Counted from the first letter of the stretch, positions 18,431 through 26,557 are shown. The stretch: DNA of 64,000 bases from Clostridiaceae bacterium BL-3 (GCA_902809985.1 CADDXC010000001.1:372001-436000), one strand, 5' to 3'. The notes: a model not told the origin generated them from the letters alone. Translations and numbers: made by a program.

Positions 18431-18530
18431 GAGTGGAGAGTGGAAAGTCGAGAGTGAGTGAAGAAATTTTTAAATTTTATTAAAAAATTTCTACTAGCAC
18501 TATTTGCTGTACATTATACATTCTTAAATA
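18431..18530. repeat. Palindromic intergenic repeat, copy 5
   Basis: A left arm of GAGTGGAGAGTGGAAAGTCGAGAGTGAG, then GAAGAAATTTTTAA and its partner TTAAAAAATTTCTAC as the inner hairpin, then a degenerate return arm (TATTTGCTGTACATTATACATTC). It sits between flgL and fliW and could attenuate transcription. Confidence 0.65.
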
Positions 18531-18546
18531 AATAAAGGATGATAAT

Positions 18547-18978
18547 ATGGAATTAAAGACAAAGTATCACGGTGTAAAACATTATGATGAAAAAGACATA
18601 ATAACCTTTAAAAAGGGTATTCCCGGGTTAAAGCATTTAAAAAAATACATCATATTTCCTGCAGAAGAAAATGAAATGTTTTATGTACTCCAGTCCATAG
18701 AGAATTTAGCCATAGGACTTATTCTTGTTTCACCGTTTAATATATTAAGGGATTATGAATTCAAATTAGATGAAGATAAAAAAAAAGAACTGGGCATAAG
18801 CAGTTATGAGGATATATTAATCCTGAATACAGTGACTCTCAGTTCGAAAATAGAAAGTATAACCGCAAATCTAAAAGCTCCGCTGGTTATAAATATAAAT
18901 AAAAAAATTGGGGAACAAATAATACTGGATAATTCAGATTATCCCATAAAATACCCACTTTTTGAGGAGGGAGCTTGA
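18547..18978 (+). CDS. fliW: Flagellar assembly factor FliW
   Basis: A 143-residue FliW. It binds flagellin when free and otherwise binds and inhibits CsrA, which represses flagellin translation. Family marks: ITFKKGIPGLKHLKKYIIF, FYVLQSIENLAIGLILVSPF, and LKAPLVININKKIGEQIIL. Its stop codon abuts the csrA start, so the partners are made together. A CsrA hairpin upstream of the flagellin gene in this window completes the circuit. Confidence 0.94.
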   Translation: MELKTKYHGVKHYDEKDIITFKKGIPGLKHLKKYIIFPAEENEMFYVLQSIENLAIGLILVSPFNILRDYEFKLDEDKKKELGISSYEDILILNTVTLSSKIESITANLKAPLVININKKIGEQIILDNSDYPIKYPLFEEGA

Positions 18979-19194
18979 TTGCTGGTTATAAGCAGAAAAA
19001 AGGGAGAATCCTTTTTAATTGGTGATAATATAGAAGTGACTGTTTCAAAAATAGAGGAAGGTACGGTGAAGCTTTCTATATCCGCACCTAAAAATGTAAC
19101 TATACTTAGAAAAGAACTGTATGATGAGGTAAAAAAGGAAAATAAGAATGCAGCAGCTTCAGATATGAATCTGCTTAAAAAATTAAAAAAATAA
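18979..19194 (+). CDS. csrA: Carbon storage / flagellin translation regulator CsrA
   Basis: A 71-residue CsrA that dimerises and binds GGA motifs in mRNA leaders. Seen: [24 protein letters not shown], then the RNA-binding segment [16 protein letters not shown]. It begins with TTG immediately after the fliW stop, preceded by GGAGGGAG. In Bacillus-type systems CsrA represses flagellin translation and is antagonised by FliW; the gene order here implies the same partner switch. Confidence 0.95.
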   Translation: MLVISRKKGESFLIGDNIEVTVSKIEEGTVKLSISAPKNVTILRKELYDEVKKENKNAAASDMNLLKKLKK

Positions 19195-19228
19195 ATTCAG
19201 GTGCAAAATAAATAAAGAGGTGTTTAGC

Positions 19229-19600
19229 ATGGAAGTTACAGGTATGGGTCAAGGAGGACAGCTGCCTTTAAAATTAAGCACAGGTACATCTGGAACAACT
19301 GCCGGAGTTTACAATAATGAAGTTTCAGAACTTCTGCAGAATAGGACAGTACAAAAGGTCAATAAGGAAAATATAACTGTAAAAAATGCGAAGGATGCAG
19401 CAGATGAAGCAAATAAAATAATGAATGAAAATCAGACTCATCTAAAATTTGAAATCTACGGTAGATTCAAGGATATTGTAGTACAAGTGCTTGATGATGA
19501 CACCAACGAAGTTATAAAGGAAGTACCACCTAAAAAAATACTGGATATGGTTGAGAAGTTTTGTGAAATGTCAGGATTTTTTATGGACGAAAAAGCTTAA
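19229..19600 (+). CDS. flaG: FlaG family flagellar protein
   Basis: A 123-residue protein whose second half is a FlaG domain: HLKFEIYGRFKDIVVQVLDD, then EVIKEVPPKKILDMVEKF. The first 60 residues are Gly/Gln/Ser-rich and look disordered. In other bacteria FlaG affects filament length. The ATG at 19229 lies 6 bases after AAAGAGGTG; the GTG at 19220 would overlap that site. It sits between csrA and fliS/fliD, the usual neighbourhood. Confidence 0.87.
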   Translation: MEVTGMGQGGQLPLKLSTGTSGTTAGVYNNEVSELLQNRTVQKVNKENITVKNAKDAADEANKIMNENQTHLKFEIYGRFKDIVVQVLDDDTNEVIKEVPPKKILDMVEKFCEMSGFFMDEKA

Positions 19601-19709
19601 TTCAATACACAATTTACAATGCACAGTGTACAATTGACGAAGGAATTTTTAATTTCATTAAAAATTCCAACCTGAATTGTGAATTGTGAACTGACAATTG
19701 TGAATTGAA
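19601..19709. repeat. Palindromic intergenic repeat, copy 6
   Basis: The left arm is ACACAATTTACAATGCACAG..., the inner hairpin GGAATTTTTAAT-N3-ATTAAAAATTCC, and the right arm TGAATTGTGAATTGTGAACTG.... This is one of the clearest copies, and its inner stem is G-G/C-C capped where other copies have G-A/T-C. Confidence 0.75.
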
Positions 19710-19724
19710 AAAGGGGGTGTTGTT

Positions 19725-20027
19725 ATGGAATTCAAGTTAAATAAGATAGACCCTGAAGTGAGGCGTAGAGTAAAGGAAACTACCAGTGCCGATAAAGTCC
19801 ATAATAAAAGAAAGATATTTATAGACAATAATAACAAGAATAAAGGGAAAAAAGAGCAGGGAAATTTTGAAACAGAACTTGGAAAATATAAACAGGGAAA
19901 AAACAAAAAGAAAATAGTAGTAAAGGCTACCAGGGTGGAAGAAGTAAAAGTCGATGCCTTTAGAGAGGAAAAAAATTCAACTTCAAAAGTGGACAACAGG
20001 GGAAGTATTATAGATGTAAAGAAGTGA
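19725..20027 (+). CDS. Small basic protein of the flagellar cluster, unknown function
   Basis: A 100-residue, lysine-rich protein that I do not recognise. It has no membrane segment or cysteine. The N-terminal part (FKLNKIDPEVRRRVKETT) could be helical and the middle is a run of Asn, Lys and Gly (DNNNKNKGKKEQG). It has an AAGGGGGTG site and lies between two palindromic repeats, between flaG and fliS, so it is probably expressed with the late flagellar genes. A role in flagellar assembly is only inferred from position. Confidence 0.6.
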   Translation: MEFKLNKIDPEVRRRVKETTSADKVHNKRKIFIDNNNKNKGKKEQGNFETELGKYKQGKNKKKIVVKATRVEEVKVDAFREEKNSTSKVDNRGSIIDVKK

Positions 20028-20131
20028 ATAGTTAAGAGTTAATAGTGAATAGTAAATGAAGAAATTTTTTAACTCCGTTAAAAAATTTTCACCTATACTA
20101 TATATTTTTCACTCTACACTGTTAACTAGAA
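20028..20131. repeat. Palindromic intergenic repeat, copy 7
   Basis: The left arm is GTTAAGAGTTAATAGTGAATAG, the inner hairpin GAAATTTTTTAAC-N3-GTTAAAAAATTTTC, followed by ACC, and the right arm ends CACTCTACACTGTTAAC. The inner stem closes with AAC/GTT where copy 3 has AAT/ATT, a compensated change. Confidence 0.75.
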
Positions 20132-20146
20132 AAGGAGGGAATTAGC

Positions 20147-20539
20147 ATGTATACTGCTAATGCTTACAATACCTATAAAACTAACAGTGTAAATTTTGCT
20201 TCCAAGGACCAGCTGCTTCTGATGCTGGTGGATGGAGGAGCTAAATTTGCGAAAATAGGCAAGCAGGCAATAATGGATAAAGATGTTAAGAAAGCACACG
20301 AGAATATAGTTAAAGCTGAAAATGTATTTTATGAACTGATGTCAACGCTTGATGTGAAAAAGGCAGGAAACTGGGGACAGTCCCTCATGGCCGTATATGA
20401 CTTCATAGTTAGAAAACTTACGGATGCAAATATGAAGAAAGATGCAGCAATAATGGATGAGGTAATTCCAATTATAGAAAATGTAAAGGACACATGGGAG
20501 CAAGCTTATAGGATTTCAAAGACAGGTAAAAACGATTGA
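20147..20539 (+). CDS. fliS: Flagellin export chaperone FliS
   Basis: A 130-residue FliS that binds the C-terminus of flagellin in the cytoplasm and keeps it unpolymerised. Typical marks: the AYNTYKTNSVNFASKDQLLLMLVDGG start and MSTLDVKKAGNWGQSLMAVYDFIVRKL in the centre. AAGGAGGG lies 7 bases before the ATG. Neighbouring fliD, the flagellin gene and the FliW-CsrA pair all act on the same filament-assembly step. Confidence 0.94.
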   Translation: MYTANAYNTYKTNSVNFASKDQLLLMLVDGGAKFAKIGKQAIMDKDVKKAHENIVKAENVFYELMSTLDVKKAGNWGQSLMAVYDFIVRKLTDANMKKDAAIMDEVIPIIENVKDTWEQAYRISKTGKND

Positions 20540-20637
20540 CAATTAACAATTGACAGTTTATGAAGAAATTTTCTAATGAAATTAGAAAATTTCAACCTAT
20601 AATCGTAAATTGTACTCTGTAAATTGTCAATTGAATA
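20540..20637. repeat. Palindromic intergenic repeat, copy 8
   Basis: The left arm is TTGACAATTAACAATTGACAG, the inner hairpin GAAATTTTCTAAT-N2-AATTAGAAAATTTC, and the right arm TAAATTGTACTCTGTAAATTGTCAATTG. The inner stem carries C-G where other copies have T-A, so base pairing is kept although the sequence differs. Confidence 0.8.
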
Positions 20638-20652
20638 AAGGGAGGTATAAAT

Positions 20653-22353
20653 ATGGCAGACAGTACAAGCAGCATGCCTGTGGGTGCAACAGGTGCCGGC
20701 GGCGGGAACATGCTGAGGATTACAGGACTGAACACGGGGCTTGACATAGATGCAATGGTAAAAAAAATGCTGACGGCAGACCAGACAAAAATAGATCAGG
20801 CAAAACAGCAGCAGCAGTTAATACAATGGAGGCAGGAAGCCTACCAGAGCATAATAAAGGACGTAAAGGATTTACAGAGCACCTATTTCGATATAACAAA
20901 TAGTACGAGTTATTTACTGTCTTCAAACAGTTATAACAATATGACAGCAGCAAGTTCAGATGCTACTGTGGTAAGTGCAAAAGCAGGGGTAGATGCAACA
21001 GCAGGAACTTATAAGATAAATGTAATAAAACTTGCGTCATCGGCTACTGTGAAAGGAACAAATGTCATAAACGAAGATAAAAACAAACAAAGTATAACTA
21101 GTTCTACCAGACTTGAAGATATAGAGGGAGTGACAGATGGAAACATTTTAATTAAACTGACTTATAATGACGGAACTCTTGAGTCAAATAAGTCCGTTGA
21201 AATTAGTTTCGATGTAACAGACTCATCTAGCATTCAAGATCTAACAGATGAAATAAAAAATAAAACAGGTGGAGCTGTTACAGCAAAATTTAATGAAATT
21301 ACAGGACAATTTTCTATTCAAACTGTAGCTACAGGAAGTTCTTCAAAGTTAGGTATAGAAATAGAAAATGATGAAAGCGGATTTCTTGGTGAATTTGGGA
21401 TATCATCTACAGGTGAATATAAAATTGGAGAAAATGCTGAAGTTCAGATAAAAGAACCAGGCTCTAGTGATTATAGTGATGTTATAACTAAAAGTTCAAA
21501 TAACTTTACTGTAAATGGAATAACTTATAATCTTATAGATACAACGGCAGATAATAGTCCTGTAAGCATATCCGTAACCCAGGATACTTCGAAAGTCCAT
21601 GATCTTATTACAAATTTCATAGATAAATACAACAATCTGGTTGGAGAAATACAAGATAAGCTCAGTGAGAAAAAAGATTATGATTATTCACCACTTACAG
21701 AGTCACAGAAAGAGGAAATGAGTGACACTGATATAACCAGCTGGGAGAACAAAGCCAAGGAAGGTATACTTAGAAACGATGACAACTTGCAGCAGCTTTT
21801 AGATGACCTCACAAGTACTTTCAATACTCCTGTTGTGGACAGTAGCGGAAAAAGTGTATCAACGATTTATTTTGGAAGCATAGGAGACAATGCTCTGGGA
21901 ATTGACACTTCTAATGATTATACCCAGGGAGGAAAGCTCAGCGTTACAGATGATCAGCAGTTCACAGATGCCCTTACAAATCATGCAGATGAGATAATGA
22001 AGTTGTTTACCACTACATCTGATAGCAAGGATTCAACTGAAAAATTCAACCAGTCAGGGATATTTCAGAGAATAAGCGATATTATAGACAAAAATGTGGG
22101 AGTAATAGGTACTACGCTCAACGGTGGTACGCTTACGAAATATGCTAATCTTCAGGACGATTATACTGTAATGGGAGGTGGTGGGACAGGCACTCTCCCA
22201 GATCAGATATATCAGCAACAACTTCTCATAAACACGTTAACTGACAGAATGAATGACGACCAGACAAAATACTACAATCAGTTCACACAGCTGGAAGTTG
22301 CCATGGAACAGCTTAATGCGCAGCAGTCCACGCTTTCACTGTACTTAAGCTAA
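20653..22353 (+). CDS. fliD: Flagellar filament cap protein FliD
   Basis: A 566-residue FliD, the filament cap that folds flagellin at the distal end. The N-terminus has RITGLNTGLDIDAMVKKML and QAKQQQQLIQWRQEAYQSI, as in the FliD_N family. The C-terminal FliD domain includes INTLTDRMNDDQTKYYNQF, then the coiled end MEQLNAQQSTLSLYL. A variable Ser/Thr/Asp-rich domain lies between. A GGGAGGT site lies 6 bases before the ATG. Confidence 0.94.
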   Translation: MADSTSSMPVGATGAGGGNMLRITGLNTGLDIDAMVKKMLTADQTKIDQAKQQQQLIQWRQEAYQSIIKDVKDLQSTYFDITNSTSYLLSSNSYNNMTAASSDATVVSAKAGVDATAGTYKINVIKLASSATVKGTNVINEDKNKQSITSSTRLEDIEGVTDGNILIKLTYNDGTLESNKSVEISFDVTDSSSIQDLTDEIKNKTGGAVTAKFNEITGQFSIQTVATGSSSKLGIEIENDESGFLGEFGISSTGEYKIGENAEVQIKEPGSSDYSDVITKSSNNFTVNGITYNLIDTTADNSPVSISVTQDTSKVHDLITNFIDKYNNLVGEIQDKLSEKKDYDYSPLTESQKEEMSDTDITSWENKAKEGILRNDDNLQQLLDDLTSTFNTPVVDSSGKSVSTIYFGSIGDNALGIDTSNDYTQGGKLSVTDDQQFTDALTNHADEIMKLFTTTSDSKDSTEKFNQSGIFQRISDIIDKNVGVIGTTLNGGTLTKYANLQDDYTVMGGGGTGTLPDQIYQQQLLINTLTDRMNDDQTKYYNQFTQLEVAMEQLNAQQSTLSLYLS

Positions 22354-22422
22354 AGTCTAATTAATAGTCGGGAGTATATACTATTAATCCTGCATTGTTA
22401 ATTAAAGGAAAGGGGTGCTGCC

Positions 22423-22764
22423 ATGAAAAGAACTGTTGAAGAGATATTGGTGGATTACAAGAAGTGTACGGAGGGAATTGTAGAAATACTTGAAAAAGAT
22501 GATTTTGCTTCTCTCCAGGATAAAATGAAAATAAGACAGAGTATTTTAAATGAACTTATTTCTGACGAGAACAGAAAAGTTGAATCCAAAAAAATTTATA
22601 AAAAACTGAATATAGGTGAAATCGAAGATGAAGCAGGCAGACTCATAAAAGAGAAAGCTTCATCAATAAAGGGAAAATTAAAAAACATATCCAGGAACAA
22701 AACTGCCAGCAGTGCCTATGGTAATATAAATGGATCGGCAAAAATATTCAGCAAAAAAATTTAA
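22423..22764 (+). CDS. FliT-like flagellar protein
   Basis: A 113-residue, charged helical protein directly after fliD. Length, the helical pattern (RTVEEILVDYKKCTEGIVEIL, then KMKIRQSILNELI) and position fit a FliT-type FliD chaperone, but sequence similarity within this family is weak, so the call rests mainly on context. The last 35 residues are basic and Ser/Asn-rich. An AAAGGGGTG site precedes the ATG. The flagellin promoter begins 8 bases after its stop codon. Confidence 0.6.
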   Translation: MKRTVEEILVDYKKCTEGIVEILEKDDFASLQDKMKIRQSILNELISDENRKVESKKIYKKLNIGEIEDEAGRLIKEKASSIKGKLKNISRNKTASSAYGNINGSAKIFSKKI

Positions 22765-22771
22765 AAGACTA

Positions 22772-22798
22772 TAAAGGCGGGAAATGTAAAACCGATAA
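22772..22798 (+). promoter_or_regulatory. Sigma-28 promoter of the flagellin gene
   Basis: TAAA at 22772-22775, exactly 15 bases, then ACCGATAA at 22791-22798. This matches the sigma-28 consensus except for the first base of the -10 element. Transcription should start near 22805, leaving a leader of about 130 bases that carries the CsrA hairpin. It is the strongest evidence that flagellin is a late, FlgM-controlled gene. Confidence 0.88.
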
Positions 22799-22892
22799 TA
22801 AAGTGAAGGTTAAATAAATTTGTTAGAAATCTTCAATTAAGTTATAATTTATAAATTACTTATAGCTTAAAAGAGGTAACTATAAATAAAGT

Positions 22893-22926
22893 GGACAAGG
22901 ATGTCCAGTACAAAAAATCAAGGAGG
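22893..22926 (+). promoter_or_regulatory. CsrA-binding hairpin and GGA-containing ribosome site in flagellin leader
   Basis: GGACA-AGGA-TGTCC at 22893-22906 forms a perfect 5-bp stem with AGGA in the loop. The core ACAAGGATGT matches the selected CsrA consensus RUACARGGAUGU. A second AAGGA lies in the ribosome site AAGGAGG (22920-22926). A dimer could bridge both sites and block translation, as established for the hag leader of Bacillus subtilis. FliW and CsrA are encoded upstream. Confidence 0.82.
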
Positions 22927-22933
22927 AATAAAA

Positions 22934-24124
22934 ATGATAATCAATCACAATCTTATGGCAAACAATGCCTTGAGAAACATGAACATTAATTCGAATAATT
23001 CAGCTAAAGCGATGGAGAAACTTTCTTCAGGTCTTAGAATAAACAGGGCTGGAGATGACGCAGCAGGTCTTGCAATATCCGAAAAAATGAGAGGCCAGAT
23101 AAACGGACTGAATCAGGCATCCAGCAATGCTCAGGATTCCATATCCCTTATTCAGACTGCCGAAGGTGCATTAAATGAAACTCACAGTATACTTCAGAGA
23201 ATGAGAACACTTGCTGTTCAATCGTCAAATGATACTAATAATGATTCAGATAGAACTGCTATACAGAGTGAAATTAACCAACTGGCTGACGAAATTGACA
23301 GAATAGGTAATACTACCGAGTTTAATACAAAAAAACTTTTAAATGGTGATCTTGAAGGAATAAATGATGAGGTAAAGGGAACTTATACGCTAAATAACAA
23401 TACATCAATTAAAGATTTAACATTAGCTTCAGGTATAGCATCTTCTATTGCTAATAGTAGTTCAAAAAATGGAGCAATAACTATAACAAAAACTTCTGTA
23501 GATGCAAGTGGAAATGCAGTATTTGATGCAAGAGATACTGATGGAACTCAAATCGCAGCTTCTGGTGTTACACTTACTTCTGGTAAGTTGACATTAACTA
23601 ATGGTGTAGGAAGTGGAGCTAATTTAAGTCTGGCTGGAACTTTTGACAATATGAAGGTAGGAGAAAGTATTACTATTATATTAAATAAACATGAAGACGC
23701 TACTACTGATGGATCAAAATCAATTACTGCCCAGATAGGTGCAAACTCAGGACAGACAATGCAGATGGGTATTTCTGATATGAGATCAGAGGCATTAGGT
23801 ATAAAAACCGCTTCAGGTGTGGCTATAAAAGTTGATAATAAATATGCTGCTAATGCGGCTATTTCAACAGTGCAAAATGCTATAGAAAAAGTTTCCGCAC
23901 AGAGATCCAAACTTGGTGCTTATCAGAATAGGCTGGAACATACTATAAATAATCTGGGAACTTCATCTGAAAACTTGACTTCTGCTGAATCAAGAATAAG
24001 AGATGTGGATATGGCTTCAGAGATGTCCGAGTACTCAAAGAACAACATTCTTTCTCAGGCTGCTCAGGCAATGCTTGCTCAGGCAAATCAACAGCCACAG
24101 CAGGTTTTACAATTATTAAGGTAA
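22934..24124 (+). CDS. fliC: Flagellin
   Basis: A 396-residue flagellin, the filament subunit. The N-terminal D0/D1 region is canonical (INHNLMANNALRNMN, KLSSGLRINRAGDDAAGLAIS). The C-terminal D1/D0 includes QRSKLGAYQNRLEHTINNL and the glutamine-rich end. The centre (about 155-290) is a variable Ser/Thr-rich surface domain, a likely target for the glycosylation genes downstream. The true ATG is 22934, 7 bases after AAGGAGG; the ATG at 22901 lies inside the CsrA hairpin and is not a start. Confidence 0.96.
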   Translation: MIINHNLMANNALRNMNINSNNSAKAMEKLSSGLRINRAGDDAAGLAISEKMRGQINGLNQASSNAQDSISLIQTAEGALNETHSILQRMRTLAVQSSNDTNNDSDRTAIQSEINQLADEIDRIGNTTEFNTKKLLNGDLEGINDEVKGTYTLNNNTSIKDLTLASGIASSIANSSSKNGAITITKTSVDASGNAVFDARDTDGTQIAASGVTLTSGKLTLTNGVGSGANLSLAGTFDNMKVGESITIILNKHEDATTDGSKSITAQIGANSGQTMQMGISDMRSEALGIKTASGVAIKVDNKYAANAAISTVQNAIEKVSAQRSKLGAYQNRLEHTINNLGTSSENLTSAESRIRDVDMASEMSEYSKNNILSQAAQAMLAQANQQPQQVLQLLR

Positions 24125-24130
24125 TTAATA

Positions 24131-24158
24131 AAAAGTCAGCTTTTAAGCTGACTTTTTT
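24131..24158 (+). terminator. Rho-independent terminator after flagellin
   Basis: The stem AAAAGTCAGCTT/AAGCTGACTTTT with a 2-base loop is followed by a run of six T. It ends the flagellin message 7 bases after its stop codon, though readthrough into the Maf gene is possible because that gene starts 19 bases later. Confidence 0.9.
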
Positions 24159-24176
24159 CATAAAAGGTGAATTTAT

Positions 24177-25952
24177 ATGATGAAAACTGTATACCAAAAA
24201 AACATGAAATTCATAAAAAAAATAAATTCGTATTTATATGATAAAATAAATGAGGTTGAATTGAAAACTGTAAAAAAAGTTATTACCAAAAATCATTACA
24301 TTAATATAGTTAAAAATGTAAATGAAAATGAATTTATAATTCATAGCCAGTATGCTCCACAGTATCAAGCAAAATTCATTGCACGGAATGCTTTTAAAGA
24401 TGATAAATATGATATTATATTTTTATTTGGATTGGGACTTGGATACGAATTAAAGGAAATGATAAAGTTAAATGGAAAAGTTAGGTATTTTGTTGTGGAG
24501 CCAGATGAAGAAATATTTAAATTACTACTTGAATATGATGATATTAAATATCTATTTAATAGAATAAATATTCATTTTATTTTAGGACATAATTCAGAGG
24601 ATATAGGAAGGTTTTATAATAATGTAATAGGTTTTGAAAAGTCAGTTAATATAAAATTTGTCGTTTTACCATCTTATCAGAATATATATGAGAGTTTGAT
24701 AAATGATATCTTTTCGAATATAAAAGAAAAAATTAATGTTTTCAGAGTTAATATTAACACTGTAACTGTTTCACATAAACAGTGGTTTCAAAATTATATA
24801 GGTAATCTTAAATATGCGGATAATATGTGTCCTGTTACAAAGCTAAAGGAGAATTTTAATGGTGAACCTGCAATTGTGGTGTCGGCGGGACCTTCATTAA
24901 ATTATAATATAGAAACTTTAAGAGAACTTCAGGGAAAGGTATTAATAACAACGGCAGGGTCTGGAATAAGCGTATTGGAAAATAAGAAAATTAAAGCCGA
25001 TATAATATGCATGATTGATGGGTGGGTTAATGAGAGCAGGTTAATTGAAAATGTTGAATTAAATAGAGATGCTGCTGTATTCTACTCTAGCATGTTGTAT
25101 TATAAAATACTTTCTAAGCTTCAGGGACCAAAATTTTTATTGAATGTGAATAATATGGATAGTGAGATATATAGTACTATTGGGGAAGATCCATTTAATT
25201 TATTTTCCGGTCCCTCTGTAGCAAACTCCCTGGTATATAATTTATCAGAGCTTGGCTGCAGCCCTATAATATTTTTAGGACAGGATCTTTGTTATAGTTC
25301 TGGGAAGAATTATGCAGAAGGTGCTACTTATGAAAGGGATATGTCAGGTGAGTTAAACAATAAAGGATATATAAAAATGAAAAATAAAACTAATGTGGAT
25401 GTATATACGACACCTACCTTTTTATCTATGAAAACTTCAATGGAATTTTGTATTAAACTTCATCCTCATATTAAATATCTAAATGGGACTGAGGATGGAT
25501 TAGAAATTGAAGGAGCGAAAAATATAGATTTTAATGAATATGCTAGGAAAAATTTTAATGATGAATATAGTTTAAATATAAAGGATGTTTATGACAATTT
25601 TATAAATAATGAGACTGATATTGAAAAATTAAAATGTATGGAAAAAAATTTAGAAAATGAAAATACAAAATTAATAGATTTGCTTAAGGAATCTATAAAA
25701 TATATGGACTCGGGAATAGAACAGAAAAAAATTTATAAAGTTATAGAAAGAAGCTATAATAAATTAAATAGCATAAGATTGTATAAGAATATTATAGAAC
25801 CAGCTTTGGGAAGTTTGGATTTTTTATATAAAAACAAAAATTATATTGAGAGAAATAAACAAAAATTTGCATATGTACTTGACAAATGTCTTATAATGGA
25901 CAACGCTTTTACCTATATAGTAAAAGGAGGAGAGCAAGATGGAGTCAGGTAA
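24177..25952 (+). CDS. Maf-type motility-associated glycosyltransferase (DUF115)
   Basis: A 591-residue protein of the Maf / 6-hydroxymethylpterin-pyrophosphokinase-like family, which transfers nonulosonic acids to flagellin. The central DUF115 domain shows FNGEPAIVVSAGPSLNYNIE, then GSGISVLENKKIKADIICMIDG, and PIIFLGQDLCYS. The N-terminal domain contains a Rossmann-like FLFGLGLGYELKEM. The C-terminus is helical. It sits between flagellin and the legionaminic acid genes, the standard place. The two adjacent ATGs (24177 and 24180) are equally likely. Confidence 0.9.
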   Translation: MMKTVYQKNMKFIKKINSYLYDKINEVELKTVKKVITKNHYINIVKNVNENEFIIHSQYAPQYQAKFIARNAFKDDKYDIIFLFGLGLGYELKEMIKLNGKVRYFVVEPDEEIFKLLLEYDDIKYLFNRINIHFILGHNSEDIGRFYNNVIGFEKSVNIKFVVLPSYQNIYESLINDIFSNIKEKINVFRVNINTVTVSHKQWFQNYIGNLKYADNMCPVTKLKENFNGEPAIVVSAGPSLNYNIETLRELQGKVLITTAGSGISVLENKKIKADIICMIDGWVNESRLIENVELNRDAAVFYSSMLYYKILSKLQGPKFLLNVNNMDSEIYSTIGEDPFNLFSGPSVANSLVYNLSELGCSPIIFLGQDLCYSSGKNYAEGATYERDMSGELNNKGYIKMKNKTNVDVYTTPTFLSMKTSMEFCIKLHPHIKYLNGTEDGLEIEGAKNIDFNEYARKNFNDEYSLNIKDVYDNFINNETDIEKLKCMEKNLENENTKLIDLLKESIKYMDSGIEQKKIYKVIERSYNKLNSIRLYKNIIEPALGSLDFLYKNKNYIERNKQKFAYVLDKCLIMDNAFTYIVKGGEQDGVR

Positions 25953-26274
25953 CAATATCAAGAATGCAGAATACATAGATAAAATAGACATTGTCCAGAA
26001 ATATATTGAGAAAGCATGGAAAAGTTTCATACTATGTGAGTTCGACAGTGGAATGAAATATTTTGGAAATATTATGGCCGGATTAGATGAAATTATAACT
26101 TGTATTGCTAATATAAATAATAAGTTGAAATTAAATATAAATATAAATTATATGTTAGAAATTTTACAGAAATTAGAAAAATCGATAACTATAAAGGATT
26201 ATGTTTATAGTGCAGATTTGCTTAAATATGAGATTGATCCGATACTGAGAAAATGGAAAGAGTTATTGGCATAA
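25939..26274 (+). CDS. Small helical protein coupled to Maf, unknown function
   Basis: A 111-residue helical protein overlapping the end of the Maf gene by 14 bases, so the two are probably translated together from the AGGAGG in the overlap. No domain is recognised. Features are KIDIVQKYIEKAWKSFILCEFDSG and a second helix pair ending EIDPILRKWKELL. Paired helices and the location suggest a partner or chaperone of the glycosyltransferase or flagellin; this is inference only. Confidence 0.6.
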   Translation: MESGNNIKNAEYIDKIDIVQKYIEKAWKSFILCEFDSGMKYFGNIMAGLDEIITCIANINNKLKLNININYMLEILQKLEKSITIKDYVYSADLLKYEIDPILRKWKELLA

Positions 26275-26282
26275 TTATATTG

Positions 26283-26502
26283 AAGGTGATGCCATAAAGA
26301 ATTATGAAAATATTGATAACATCCATAACAAAGAGAATGCAGTTTATAAAATATTGGAAATGAAGATGTTTAGAAACTGACTGTAGTATAGGCAGTTTGG
26401 ATGAGATTGAGGATGTATATTACGATATATGTTTTCAAGACGAGTAGCGGACTATTTAGACGAAAATCCTAAAATATCAAATATAAATTCAAATGTTATT
26501 TA
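26283..26502 (+). pseudogene. Decayed gene remnant after the Maf operon
   Basis: Three consecutive pieces read as coding but lie in different frames: one ending NKENAVYKILEMKMFRN, one reading CSIGSLDEIEDVYYDICFQD, and one reading RVADYLDENPKISNI before a stop. Each junction needs a small frameshift. No start codon with a ribosome site is seen. I cannot name the parent family. The rest of the 452-base gap holds a terminator, a weak sigma-28-like site and AT-rich sequence. Confidence 0.5.
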
Positions 26503-26512
26503 AAAATAGCGT

Positions 26513-26542
26513 AAAAACTTAGATTTATATCTAAGTTTTTTT
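26513..26542 (+). terminator. Rho-independent terminator upstream of ptmE
   Basis: The stem AAAACTTAGAT/ATCTAAGTTTT with the loop TTAT is followed by a T run. It separates the Maf segment from the sugar-nucleotide operon. The T run merges into the spacer of a possible sigma-28 promoter. Confidence 0.85.
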
Positions 26543-26557
26543 ATATATCTACGATAA
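26531..26557 (+). promoter_or_regulatory. Possible sigma-28 promoter of the legionaminic acid operon
   Basis: CTAA-N15-TACGATAA compares with the consensus TAAA-N15-GCCGATAA. The -10 part is a good match, the -35 part poor. The same TACGATAA just after a terminator T run occurs upstream of legC (34039-34046), which raises my confidence slightly. The distance to the ptmE start is about 170 bases. Confidence 0.4.

Noticed and set aside
19771-19795. TAAA and GCCGATAA resembling a sigma-28 promoter inside the basic flagellar gene
   Set aside because: The spacer is 13 bases, not 15, and it lies within a coding region.
13080-20637. CRISPR array
   Set aside because: The repeats are spaced by whole genes, are palindromic and imperfect, and no cas genes occur.
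22901-22933. Upstream in-frame ATG giving an 11-residue extension of flagellin
   Set aside because: It lies inside the CsrA hairpin and has no flagellin-like sequence; the ATG at 22934 has an AAGGAGG site and the canonical N-terminus.
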